From NCBI RefSeq assembly GCF_000730625.1, contig NZ_BBIT01000002.1, positions 1 through 64,000 of the forward strand: a stretch of 64,000 nucleotides of DNA, written 5' to 3'. Below are positions 26,461-34,615 of this stretch, piece after piece. The translations under genes and the position numbers were made by a program. Position 1 is the first letter of the stretch; each line of letters opens with the position of its first letter. The notes beneath the pieces were generated by a model. That model saw nothing but the letters and a program-made list of their open reading frames with translations, had not been told where the DNA came from and did no database searches. This DNA is from Pseudomonas oryzihabitans NBRC 102199. Lineage in GTDB: Bacteria; Pseudomonadota; Gammaproteobacteria; Pseudomonadales; Pseudomonadaceae.

Positions 26461-26513
26461 ATCGCGGCCATGGGCCGCTCCTACAGGTACGGTAGCGGCC
26501 CATGGCCGCGATA
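26461..26513. repeat. REP doublet between nasA and the DUF4142 gene
   Basis: ATCGCGGCCATGGGCCGCTC, a short spacer GGTACGGT, then AGCGGCCCATGGCCGCGAT: same family as the copies at 6411 and 16531. It lies upstream of the nasA promoter and downstream of the gene ending at 26574, past that gene's terminator. Confidence 0.82.
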
Positions 26514-26522
26514 GGCTGCAGG

Positions 26523-26556
26523 AAAAGGCCGTGGCGATCACTCGCCACGGCCTTTT
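26523..26556. terminator. Terminator after the DUF4142 gene
   Basis: AAAAGGCCGTGGCG, loop ATCAC, TCGCCACGGCCTTTT: a strong stem with flanking A and T runs, 17 bp past the stop of the minus-strand gene. Confidence 0.9.
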
Positions 26557-26573
26557 CTATTGGGATGACGCTA

Positions 26574-27089
26574 TTACTTCGCGTACTTGGTCTGCAGCGC
26601 CTTGGCTTCCTGGAGGTGGTGCTCCAGCTTCGGCAGGGTCTTCTCGGCGAAGGCCTTGAGCGCGGCGTCATCGCCGGTCTTGGCTTCGTTGCGGAAGATC
26701 TCGATGGTCTGCTCGTGGGCCACGACCTGGTTGTTGGCATAGGAGCGGTCGAAGGAGTCGTCACGCACCTGCAGGATCATGGCCTTGGCCTTGTCCATCA
26801 GCTCGGCGTCGGTGGAGACTTTCAGCTTCTTCTCCTGGGCCAGGCTCTTGAGCTGCTCGTTGGCCTTGGTGTGGTCGTCGATCATGCTCTGGGCGAAGGT
26901 CTTGATGTCCTGGGACTTGCTCTTGTCCAGGGCCAGTTTGGCCGCTTCGATCTCGGCGATGCCCTTGGCCGAGGCGTCGTCGACGAATTCGGCCGGAGAC
27001 AGCTTGTCGGCGGCCTGGGCCAGGCCGGCACCGGCAGCCAGCAGGATGGCGAGGGACAGGCTGGAGGCTTTCTTCAGCATGGGCGTCAT
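26574..27089 (-). CDS. DUF4142 periplasmic protein
   Basis: 171 aa. An N-terminal signal peptide (KKASSLSLAILLAAGAGLAQA) is cut before ADK, and the remainder is a helix-rich, lysine-rich protein of the DUF4142 family, expected to form a four-helix ferritin-like bundle. Typical segments are DKLSPAEFVDDASAKGIAEIEAAKLAL and HEQTIEIFRNEAKTGDDAALKAFA. The function is not established; homologues appear among stress-induced periplasmic proteins. The ATG at 27089 has AGGAGC upstream; a longer frame lacks a good ribosome site. Flanked by its own terminator. Confidence 0.87.
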   Translation of the reverse strand: MTPMLKKASSLSLAILLAAGAGLAQAADKLSPAEFVDDASAKGIAEIEAAKLALDKSKSQDIKTFAQSMIDDHTKANEQLKSLAQEKKLKVSTDAELMDKAKAMILQVRDDSFDRSYANNQVVAHEQTIEIFRNEAKTGDDAALKAFAEKTLPKLEHHLQEAKALQTKYAK

Positions 27090-27212
27090 GGACGTGCTCC
27101 TGATTTTCTTGGGCAGTAAGGGAAGGGGCTCACCGCTGTGCGGTGAACGCGCCTGCAAATGGGACCTGCCCAAAAAGTCATACGTTCCCTGAAGAAAGTG
27201 CGCGAAGCCAGA

Positions 27213-27968
27213 TCAGGCGCGGCTTACGCTTGAGCGAAACGCTTCATAGGCGTCGAAATCGAAGCGTGTTGCCGAGACGATCTGGCTCTGTTTCAGGGTC
27301 AGGTAGATGTCCTTGCCCTTGTCCGCATAGTGGGTGGTGAAGGTCACCCAGAGTTTGTCCTTGTCGCGGTAGCCGCTCATGATCGGCTTGATGCAGACGT
27401 CCTGGTCGGCGCCTTCCGTTTCGCTCGGCTCGCCCAGGGTGGTGATGCGACCGACGTACACCTTGCGCTCCTCCAGGGTCAGCATCAGCGTCTCCTTGTT
27501 GATGGAGGCGGTCATCAGCAGATCGTCCAGCGGACTGTCCTTGAGAATGCCGGCGAGGATGAAGGTGCGGTAGTTGTCCTCGCTCAGGCCGTACTTGTGC
27601 TTGATGGTCCAGCGCGCCTGCGTGGCCCAGGCCGTGGGAATCAGCAGGGCGGTCACCGTCACCAGCAGAATCCAGGCGGCCTGCAGCGGATCTTCCAGGG
27701 TGCCGGTGCGGCGCAGCAGCTCGGCGAGACCGGCGAAGTAGTCGAGGGAAAAAGTCCGCTCACCCCAGGACCAGCTGCGCCCCTGCACGATTTGCGCGAC
27801 GCCCAGGTGCAGGATCACGGCGAGCAGGGTGCAGAACAGGCCGAAGCGCGCGCTCTGCAGATAGAGGTACTGGCCCTCGTAGCGATGCAGGCGGTAGAAG
27901 TACAGCGGATGCTTGTGGCAGACGAGAAAACCGCTGACCAGGATCGGCAGGAGCAGCAGCAGGAACAT
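27213..27968 (-). CDS. Unrecognised membrane protein
   Basis: 251 aa, family not recognised. Hydrophobic segments lie at residues 1-16, about 40-60 (FGLFCTLLAVILHLGVAQIV) and about 95-117 (AAWILLVTVTALLIPTAWAT). The C-terminal half is soluble, beginning RWTIKHKYGLSEDNYRTFILAGILKDSPLDDLLMTAS, with beta-rich stretches (ETLMLTLEERKVYVGRITTL, DIYLTLKQSQIVSATRFD). The core LEERKVYVGRI could be a small beta-barrel. Codon use is less extreme than in neighbouring enzymes. Its start overlaps the stop of the 64-aa gene upstream (ATGA), so the pair is probably expressed together. Confidence 0.75.
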   Translation of the reverse strand: MFLLLLLPILVSGFLVCHKHPLYFYRLHRYEGQYLYLQSARFGLFCTLLAVILHLGVAQIVQGRSWSWGERTFSLDYFAGLAELLRRTGTLEDPLQAAWILLVTVTALLIPTAWATQARWTIKHKYGLSEDNYRTFILAGILKDSPLDDLLMTASINKETLMLTLEERKVYVGRITTLGEPSETEGADQDVCIKPIMSGYRDKDKLWVTFTTHYADKGKDIYLTLKQSQIVSATRFDFDAYEAFRSSVSRA

Positions 27969-28162
27969 CAGCGGTTGATGAGCCGCCGGGCGCGGTCTAG
28001 GTCTTCCTTGAATTCGGGGGAGTCGAAGATCTCCGCCGGATCGATGCGCAGGGTACCGCGACCGACCACGCGCATGGACTTGTAGGAGTTGTTGATGCTC
28101 GCGGCCAGCTTGAGATCGTCCGCGGAGGGCGATTTGAGCAGATTGAACAGGCCTTTCAGCAT
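27968..28162 (-). CDS. 64-aa unrecognised protein coupled to the membrane protein
   Basis: The product begins MLKGLFNLLKSPSADDLKLA and contains SMRVVGRGTLRIDPAEIFDSPEF before a basic end RARRLINR. No family is recognised. The ATG at 28162 has only a weak ribosome site; longer alternatives exist upstream. It overlaps the 251-aa gene by four bases. The two together form a small unit with no obvious partner among neighbours. Confidence 0.65.
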   Translation of the reverse strand: MLKGLFNLLKSPSADDLKLAASINNSYKSMRVVGRGTLRIDPAEIFDSPEFKEDLDRARRLINR

Positions 28163-28256
28163 GGCGATATCCCGGGAGGTCAATAGCGGCTTATAGCTTG
28201 GAACACCCGGACTGACAAGCATTCGCCGCGCCGCCGGTCGACGGCGCGGCGAAGAC

Positions 28257-29498
28257 TCAGGCCGGCTCGACGCCGGATTTGCGCGCGGCCGCCTTGGGTA
28301 GCAGGCCGTCGGCACGGAACATCTGCTTGATGCCGCGCACCGCCTGGCGGATGCGGTCCTGGTTCTCGATCAGGGCGAAGCGCACATGGTCGTCGCCATA
28401 GTCACCGAAGCCCAGTCCCGGCGAGACGCAGACCTTGGCCTCGGCCAGCAGCTTCTTGGCGAATTCCAGCGAACCCAGGTGGGCATAGGGCTCGGGAATC
28501 TTGGCCCAGACGTACATGGAGGCCTTGGGGTTCTCCACCATCCAGCCGGCTTCATGCAGGCCGCGCACCAGTACGTCGCGGCGCTGCTGGTATTGCTGGG
28601 CGATGTCGCGCACGCACTGCTGGTCGCCTTCCAGAGCGGCGATGGCCGCCACCTGCAGCGGGGTGAAGGTGCCGTAGTCGTGATAGCTCTTGATGCGCGC
28701 CAGGGCGGCGACCAGCTCGGGATTGCCGACCATGAAGCCGATCCGCCAGCCGGCCATGTTGTAGCTCTTGGACAGGGTGAAGAATTCCACCGCGATGTCC
28801 TTGGCGCCGGGCACCTGCATGATGGAAGGCGCCTGCCAGCCGTCGAAGACGATGTCGGCGTAGGCCAGGTCGTGCACCACCAGCACGTTGTAGCGCTTGG
28901 CCAGTTCCACCACGCGCTCGAAGAAATCCAGCTCCACGCACTGGGCGGTGGGGTTGGAGGGGAAGCCGAGGATCATCATCTTCGGCTTGGGAATGCTTTC
29001 GCGGATGGCCCGCTCCAGTTCGGCGAAGAAGTCCATGCCCTGCACCAGGGGCACCGAGCGCACCTGGGCGCCGGCGATCACCGCGCCGTAGATGTGGATC
29101 GGATAACTCGGATTGGGCACCAGCACGGTGTCGCCGGCATCCAGGGTGGCCAGCATCAGGTGCGCCAGGCCTTCCTTGGAACCGATGGTGACGATGGCTT
29201 CGCTGTCGGCATCGATCTCCACCTGGTAGCGGTCGCGGTACCAGTGGGAGATGGCGCGTCTCAGGCGCGGAATGCCCTTGGAGCTGGAGTAGCCGTGGGT
29301 GTCTTCGCGCTGGGCGACCTGGCAGAGCTTCTCGACGATGTGCGGCGGAGTCGCCCCGTCGGGATTGCCCATGGACAGGTCGATGATGTCCTCACCGCGA
29401 CGACGCGCGGCCATCTTGAGTTCGGCGGTGATGTTGAAGACGTAGGGGGGCAGGCGATCGATGCGCGCAAAGCGGCGCACAGGACTGGAATCAGTCAT
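28257..29498 (-). CDS. alaC: Alanine transaminase AlaC
   Basis: A 413-aa class I/II aminotransferase using PLP. Signatures are [19 protein letters not shown] at the start, [28 protein letters not shown], the Asn/Asp cofactor residues in SNPTAQ and HDLAYADI, the Schiff-base lysine in [16 protein letters not shown], and the carboxylate-binding Arg in [10 protein letters not shown]. These match AlaC, which makes alanine from pyruvate and glutamate. Length is normal (412 in E. coli). Monocistronic by appearance. Confidence 0.93.
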   Translation of the reverse strand: MTDSSPVRRFARIDRLPPYVFNITAELKMAARRRGEDIIDLSMGNPDGATPPHIVEKLCQVAQREDTHGYSSSKGIPRLRRAISHWYRDRYQVEIDADSEAIVTIGSKEGLAHLMLATLDAGDTVLVPNPSYPIHIYGAVIAGAQVRSVPLVQGMDFFAELERAIRESIPKPKMMILGFPSNPTAQCVELDFFERVVELAKRYNVLVVHDLAYADIVFDGWQAPSIMQVPGAKDIAVEFFTLSKSYNMAGWRIGFMVGNPELVAALARIKSYHDYGTFTPLQVAAIAALEGDQQCVRDIAQQYQQRRDVLVRGLHEAGWMVENPKASMYVWAKIPEPYAHLGSLEFAKKLLAEAKVCVSPGLGFGDYGDDHVRFALIENQDRIRQAVRGIKQMFRADGLLPKAAARKSGVEPA

Positions 29499-29644
29499 GC
29501 GTTCCTCGAAGTACGTAAGCGCCCGGAACCGTCCGAGCGACGTGGGTCACAGGAGGTGACCTGCAGCGGACAGTAGCCGCAGGTCGCTGCGCTTGTCGAG
29601 GAAAAAATCAGCGGGGCGCCGCCGGCGAGGCGCTCCGGTGCGGA

Positions 29645-29968
29645 TCAGAGCGCGTGACCGGCCTGCAGCGCCGCCACTTCCAGTCGCGCCTGCTGGCGCG
29701 CCTTGTCCTGGTGCTGCTGGATCATGCCGGGGATGAGGAAGGCATCGATCAGGCACCAGATCCCCAGGATGATCCAGGGAATGAAGAAGGTGACCCAGCC
29801 GAGCAGCGAGAGCACCAGCATGATGGCGGCGGTACCGGTGCGGCCGAGGTAGAAGCGATGACCGCCGAGCATGCCGAGAAAGAACCAGATCAGGTAGGCG
29901 GCGCCGGTGGATTTGCGCGCGTTGGCGACCTTTTGTTCGACCAGCATTTCGGCTTGCAATGAGCTCAT
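29645..29968 (-). CDS. TM2-domain membrane protein
   Basis: 107 aa. Two transmembrane helices are joined by a short turn: STGAAYLIWFFLGMLGGHRFYLGRTGTAAIMLVLSLLGWVTFFI then PWIILGIWCLIDAFLIPGM. The GGHRFYLG motif is the hallmark of TM2 domains. The N-terminal tail (AEMLVEQKVANARKS) and C-terminal tail are cytosolic helices. Function of bacterial TM2 proteins is largely unknown. ATG at 29968 is chosen because longer readings have no ribosome site. Confidence 0.9.
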   Translation of the reverse strand: MSSLQAEMLVEQKVANARKSTGAAYLIWFFLGMLGGHRFYLGRTGTAAIMLVLSLLGWVTFFIPWIILGIWCLIDAFLIPGMIQQHQDKARQQARLEVAALQAGHAL

Positions 29969-30066
29969 GACAGACGTCCTTTTCGAGGGTGAATATCCAG
30001 GGGGCGCGGATAGTGCCACACAAAGCGGAGCCAGACCATTTCCCGTGGCGGGCTCCTGGCGCCGGT

Positions 30067-30639
30067 TCAGCCGAGCAGTTCGCTCATGGCGATGATCTGG
30101 TCGGCCACCTGGATCAGCTTCTGCTGCTTGCTCATGGCCTGGCGGCGCATCAGGGTATAGGCCTCGTCTTCGCTGCAGCCCCGCATCTTCATCAGCAGCC
30201 CCTTGGCCTGGTCGACCTTCTTGCGCTCCAGCAACTGCTGCTCGCGGGCCTGGAGTTCGGCGCGCAGGGCCTGGTCGGTCTCGAAACGGGCGCGGGCCAC
30301 ATCGATGATGGCCTGCAGGCGACTGGTCTGGATGCCTTCGACGATATAGGCGCTGACGCCGGACTGGATGGCCCGGCGCATCACCGCCGGGTCATGCTCG
30401 TCGGTGAACATGACGATGGGGCGCGGCCGGTCGCGGGTGACCAGGCAGACCTGTTCCATGACGTCGCGCCCGGGTGACTGGGTGTCGAACAGGATGACGT
30501 CCGGCCGCAGGGCCTCGATGCGTGCGGGCAGGTCGATGGTCAGACCGGATTCCTCGATGACCTCGAAACCGGCTTCGATCAGCGCGGCCTTGAGACGGCC
30601 GACCTGCTTGGGGGTGTCGTCGATGAGCAGGATGCGCAA
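30067..30639 (-). CDS. nasT: NasT, ANTAR-domain nitrate antiterminator
   Basis: 190 aa. Residues 1-120 are a response-regulator-like domain (RILLIDDTPKQ, phosphoacceptor-position Asp52 in VILFDTQSP); residues about 130-186 are an ANTAR RNA-binding domain with ERKKVDQAKGLLMKMRGCSEDEAYTLMRRQAM. NasT releases transcription attenuation of nitrate assimilation genes when nitrate frees it from NasS. The start is taken as TTG 30639, preceded by AGGGAGAA; the product then begins at the beta-strand RILLIDD. The gene is 11 bp after nasS. Its predicted target is the nasA leader at 26212-26290. Confidence 0.93.
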   Translation of the reverse strand: MRILLIDDTPKQVGRLKAALIEAGFEVIEESGLTIDLPARIEALRPDVILFDTQSPGRDVMEQVCLVTRDRPRPIVMFTDEHDPAVMRRAIQSGVSAYIVEGIQTSRLQAIIDVARARFETDQALRAELQAREQQLLERKKVDQAKGLLMKMRGCSEDEAYTLMRRQAMSKQQKLIQVADQIIAMSELLG

Positions 30640-30650
30640 GGTCGTTCTCC

Positions 30651-31847
30651 CTAGTAGTCGCTGAGCGCGTGGATGGCGAAGCTGCGGGCGTAACCGGCCG
30701 GATCGCTGCCGTCCCAGGTGCGACCGTCGAACAGGGTGCTGCTGCGCCGGGTCGGCGGTACCGCCAGCCCCAGGTCGGTGGCGGCCTGCCGGTACAGTTC
30801 GGTGCACTGCACGGCCTCGGCGATGGCCAGGTAGTCCGGCTCCTCGCGCAACAGGCCCCAGCGGCGGAACTGGGTCAGAAACCAGAGGCCATCGGAGAGA
30901 TAGGGCGGATTGACCGCGCCCAGGCGATGGAAGGCCAGGGGGTGCTGGTCTTCCCAATGGCCATCGAGGCCGTCCTCGTAGTGACCGAGAAAGCGCTGGG
31001 CGAGCAGCGCCGCGTCGGTGTCCACGTAGTCGGCGCCGCTGATCAGCTGGGCGGTGCCCAGGCGATTCTCGCGACTTTCCTCGATGAAGCGACTGGCGTC
31101 GAGCAGGGTGCGGATCAGCGCCCGGGCGGTATTGGGATAGCGCTCGGCGAAGTGGCCGGTGCAGGCCAGCACCTTTTCCGGGTGGTCCGGCCAGATCGCC
31201 TGGGTGGTGGTCAGGGTGAAGCCCTGGCCGCGCGCCACGGCGGCGGCGCCCCAGGGTTCGCCGACGCAGAAGCCGTCGACCCGGCCGGCGGCCAGGTGCT
31301 CGGGCATCTGCGGTGGCGGCACCAGCGCGGTGCGCACGTCCTGCAGGGGATGGATGCCCTGGGCCGCCAGCCAGTAGTAGAGCCAGAAGATATGGGTGCC
31401 GGTGGGAAAGGTGTGCGCCAGGGTCAGCGGTCTGGCGTCCGGCTGGCGGATCCGCTCCACCAGGGAGGCCGTGTCCCGGACGCCTTCCCGGGTCAGGCTA
31501 CGCGCCAGATTGAGGCTCTGACCGTTCTGCGCCAGGCTCATGAGCACCGCCATCGGCGTGGCGGGCGCGCCGCCCAGGCCGAGATGGGCGCCATAGACCA
31601 GGCCGTAGAGGCAGTGCGCGGCGTCGAGCTGGCCGTTGAGCAGGTTGTCGCGCAGCGCCGACCAGGAGGGCTGGCGGTGCAGATTGAGCGTCAGGCCATG
31701 GGGTTCGCCAAAGCCCTGGGTCGCCGCCACGATCAGCGAGGCAGCATCGCTCAGGGGCAGGAAGCCCAGGTTGAGCTCCGGCTTTTCCGGGGCGTCCGAA
31801 CCCGCGACCCAGAGGTGCGCGGCGTGGGGGGAAGGCTGGGCAGGCAT
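30651..31847 (-). CDS. nasS: NasS nitrate sensor, NrtA-like
   Basis: A 398-aa protein related to the nitrate-binding components NrtA/CmpA but with no signal peptide, as expected for the cytosolic sensor that holds NasT when nitrate is absent. Readable features: LNLGFLPLSDAASLIVAATQGFGEPHGLTLNL (first binding strand), LDAAHCLYGLVYGAHLG, FPTGTHIFWLYYWLAAQGIHP, GRVDGFCVGEPWGAAAV, and KVLACTGHFAERYP, which are the ligand-site segments. I start at ATG 31847, behind GGAG. Longer reading frames lack a good ribosome site. It is the first gene of nasS-nasT. Confidence 0.92.
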   Translation of the reverse strand: MPAQPSPHAAHLWVAGSDAPEKPELNLGFLPLSDAASLIVAATQGFGEPHGLTLNLHRQPSWSALRDNLLNGQLDAAHCLYGLVYGAHLGLGGAPATPMAVLMSLAQNGQSLNLARSLTREGVRDTASLVERIRQPDARPLTLAHTFPTGTHIFWLYYWLAAQGIHPLQDVRTALVPPPQMPEHLAAGRVDGFCVGEPWGAAAVARGQGFTLTTTQAIWPDHPEKVLACTGHFAERYPNTARALIRTLLDASRFIEESRENRLGTAQLISGADYVDTDAALLAQRFLGHYEDGLDGHWEDQHPLAFHRLGAVNPPYLSDGLWFLTQFRRWGLLREEPDYLAIAEAVQCTELYRQAATDLGLAVPPTRRSSTLFDGRTWDGSDPAGYARSFAIHALSDY

Positions 31848-31887
31848 GGTGTCTCCGGCAACTGACAGACGCCAGGGCGCCTCTCTG

Positions 31888-31934
31888 TGCACCGCTATGG
31901 GCGTCTCGACTAGGGCCTGCACCATTATGGTGAC
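31888..31934. promoter_or_regulatory. Two NtrC-like dyads upstream of nasS
   Basis: TGCACCATTATGGTGAC at 31918-31934 is close to the NtrC site TGCACCAACATGGTGC known from glnA. A weaker copy, TGCACCGCTATGGGCG, starts 30 bp away at 31888, about three helical turns. Nitrogen control of nasST would make sense. I could not find a correctly spaced sigma-54 promoter between these sites and the nasS start, so the arrangement is incomplete. Confidence 0.5.
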
Positions 31935-32091
31935 AGGCGCGGCACCATCAACGGGCGCTTTCATTGCCAGGGCGCCTGCGGGACAGCGCCTTTGCAGCGG
32001 TCCGCGGCGCGGCGAACGAGGGCGACGCCGGCTGAGGTCGGTCAGAAGCGGGGCAAAACCCGCGCCAAGTCGCGGGTTGCCGGCGGTGGGA

Positions 32092-34470
32092 CTACTTCTG
32101 TGGAATCAGCAGCAGGCGGTCGCGCCCATAGACGCGCTCCAGATTCTGCGGCTGCAGCGGCAGGCTCTGGTATTGCCCGCGGGTCCAGCCCTTGCCCGGG
32201 GTGCCGACCTGGCTCGCCTGCAGCGGTTCGGCCAGGCCGAAGTCCACCACCAGGCGCAGCGCCGGCGCCAGCCAGACCCGGTCGTTGCCGCCCCAGTGAC
32301 TGGCGGTCAGGTCCAGGGTCGAGCCGTCGCCACCATAGGCGTTGCCGTCCTGGCGGTGCAGGCGGCCCCATTGCCAGCTGGCGCGATCGCTACCCAGCCG
32401 GACTTCGCAGGTGGCGACGGCCGCGGCCAGGGCGCGGGCGAAGATCGCCGGCTTGTCTTCGTGGGCGGCGGTGCTGACGTCATCCCAGTAGGGACTGTCG
32501 TCACGCGCCAGGAGGTGATCGACGATGGCGTTGTAGCCGGTGTCGCTGAGGGTGGTGAAGGCCTGCCAGGCCGGACTCCTGGTGCCACCCAGCTCGTCGG
32601 CGAAGGTCTGTTCGGCCAGGGCCTGGAGAAAGGCTTCGTAGAGCGCCGCGTCACCGGAGCCGGCGGCCAGGCGGCCGTCGAAGCCCTGCAGACGCCGCAG
32701 GGCCTCTTCCGCCTGCGGGCGCTGGCCCGCCGAGAGGGCGGCGATGGCCTGGCGCAGCGGCGCGGCGAAGCCGGGGGAGTCGAGCTGGGTCTTGAGCTTG
32801 GCGGCCAGGGTGGTGGTCTGGTCCTGCTGCAGGGCCATGGCGTCGCGGCCATCGAGGCGCGCCGAACGGCCGGCCAGTTGCGCCAGGCGCTCCTGACGCT
32901 CGGGGCCCGACCAGTTGCTGGACAGCTGCATGCCGTAGCCACGCGGTACCACGCGCTGGTTGGCGGCGCCCAGCCAGCCCTGGGCCGGATCCTGGTCATA
33001 GGGGTGCAGCATGGGATCGGCGTAGCCATCCCGGGCGTAGCGCTCGTCCCAGCCGGGCGAGGGCAGCAGACCCAGGCCGCTGCGGCGGTTGGGATAGCGC
33101 CCGGTCACCTGCCAGCCGATGTGCTCGGCATCGGCGAACACCAGATTCCAGTCGCTGGCGCGCAGGTCGCGAGCCAGTTCGAAGGCGCGCTCCACATCCT
33201 TGGCGCGGGAGAGGTCGAAAAGGGCGTCCAGGCTCTTGTCGGCTTCCAGGCGACTGCTGCGCAGGGCCAGGCCGTAGCCGTTGGCGTCCGGCGCCAGGGC
33301 CAGATTCAGCAGCGGACCGCGGGGACTGGTATAGAGCGTCTCGCGCCGCGGCTTTTCACCGCGGACGAAAAAGGTCTCCACCCGCTCGCCGGCCGGCTGC
33401 CACTGACCGCCGCTCTGCACCTGCAGGCGACCGCCCTGGCGTTGCAGGCGTTCGAGGTAGAGGTCCTGGCTGTCGCCCATCAGGGTCGCGGCGCCCCAGG
33501 CCAGCTTGCCGTTGTAGCCGTCGAGCAGCAGTGGCAGACCGGGCAGGGTGGTACCCACGGCCTCGAAGCGCGGCGCCCTCAGGGTCACCAGGGTAAAGGG
33601 CGACTGGCCGACGGCACTGACCTTGTCCACCGCGAGCAGGCTGCGGCCGCTGCGGGTGTGCCCCGGGGTGGCCGCCCAGGCGGTACCGGTGGGGCCGCCG
33701 AAGGGCGCCTGCTCCGCCAGTTGCCGCTGGACCTGCAGCAGGGCTTCGAGCCCTGGCAGCTGGCCGCGCAGATTCAGGCCGCGCAGCTTGGCGGTCTCCT
33801 CGTCCGGCAGGGGTTCGTCCGGGTAGGTGGGCAGGAGCCAGGCCAGGCGCTCGGGACCGACCTGGGTGGCCAGGGCCAGCGCCGCGGTTTCCTTGCGCAG
33901 GTCCACCGCCTGGGCGAAGTTGAGCAGTTCGAAGAGCAGGGCGCTGTCTTCGGCCTTCCAGTATTCGGCGCGGTAGTCGTGGCCATCCAGCTGGACCCGT
34001 TCGCCGGCGCGATAGAGATAGGCGTTGACCCCCCGGGCATAGACCTCGAAGAAGGCCTTCATCCGTGGCGAGGCGTTGCCGTAGGCCACCTGGGCGGCCT
34101 TGCGCAGGTCCACCGCGCGCATGAACCTGTCGCTGTCCAGGCGGCTTTCGCCGTAGGCCTCGGCCAGCCGACCCTGGGCCAGCAGGCGCAGCTCGACCAT
34201 CTGCGCCAGGCGTTCGCTGGCATGGACGTAGCCGAGGGCGAACAGGGCATCGTGAAAGGTGGTGGTCTCGATCAGCGGCTGGCCGTCGGCATTGCGGCGC
34301 ACCGAGGCGGTCTGCGCCAGGCCGCGCAGCGGCAGGCTGCCCTTGAGTTGCGGCTGGCTGCGGGTCGGCTGCTCTTCGCCGAGGTACTGGCAGCCGGCGA
34401 GGGCGGTCAGCAGGCCGAGGGTAGCGAGACGCAGGGGCGCGCGCGGGCGAAACAGGAGAGGCGAGACCAT
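32092..34470 (-). CDS. Penicillin acylase family lipoprotein, atypical nucleophile
   Basis: 792 aa. The N-terminus is a lipoprotein signal with lipobox LAGC and lipidated Cys27. The rest follows the Ntn-hydrolase acylase family (QuiP/PvdQ/HacB): an alpha region with HASERLAQMVELRLLAQGRLAEAYGES, a linker, and a beta region with LPGLPLLLDGYNGKLAWGAA and ANQRVVPRGYG. Family enzymes self-cleave before a Ser in a SNxW-type motif. Here the motif reads PTGTAW, which puts Gly262 at the nucleophile position, with Thr261 and Thr263 beside it; the usual DPH further on reads DKV. Self-processing and acylase activity are therefore doubtful, or Thr263 may substitute. Confidence 0.82.
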   Translation of the reverse strand: MVSPLLFRPRAPLRLATLGLLTALAGCQYLGEEQPTRSQPQLKGSLPLRGLAQTASVRRNADGQPLIETTTFHDALFALGYVHASERLAQMVELRLLAQGRLAEAYGESRLDSDRFMRAVDLRKAAQVAYGNASPRMKAFFEVYARGVNAYLYRAGERVQLDGHDYRAEYWKAEDSALLFELLNFAQAVDLRKETAALALATQVGPERLAWLLPTYPDEPLPDEETAKLRGLNLRGQLPGLEALLQVQRQLAEQAPFGGPTGTAWAATPGHTRSGRSLLAVDKVSAVGQSPFTLVTLRAPRFEAVGTTLPGLPLLLDGYNGKLAWGAATLMGDSQDLYLERLQRQGGRLQVQSGGQWQPAGERVETFFVRGEKPRRETLYTSPRGPLLNLALAPDANGYGLALRSSRLEADKSLDALFDLSRAKDVERAFELARDLRASDWNLVFADAEHIGWQVTGRYPNRRSGLGLLPSPGWDERYARDGYADPMLHPYDQDPAQGWLGAANQRVVPRGYGMQLSSNWSGPERQERLAQLAGRSARLDGRDAMALQQDQTTTLAAKLKTQLDSPGFAAPLRQAIAALSAGQRPQAEEALRRLQGFDGRLAAGSGDAALYEAFLQALAEQTFADELGGTRSPAWQAFTTLSDTGYNAIVDHLLARDDSPYWDDVSTAAHEDKPAIFARALAAAVATCEVRLGSDRASWQWGRLHRQDGNAYGGDGSTLDLTASHWGGNDRVWLAPALRLVVDFGLAEPLQASQVGTPGKGWTRGQYQSLPLQPQNLERVYGRDRLLLIPQK

Positions 34471-34615
34471 GAACAGCGGACACTCCGGGCGGATGGATGC
34501 GAACGGGTGGCTACGTTAGCAGGGTCCGGCGGGGGAGCAAGCCTCGGGCGAGGGGTGGCGCCTGGGCGCTGCCGACAGGTCGTCGGCAAGGGTGCCTGGC
34601 GCGGCACCAGACCGC

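Noticed and set aside
29558-29585. GACCTGC/GCAGGTC hairpin upstream of alaC as an attenuator
   Set aside because: Seven-base stem with no T run and no leader peptide; could be chance in GC-rich DNA.
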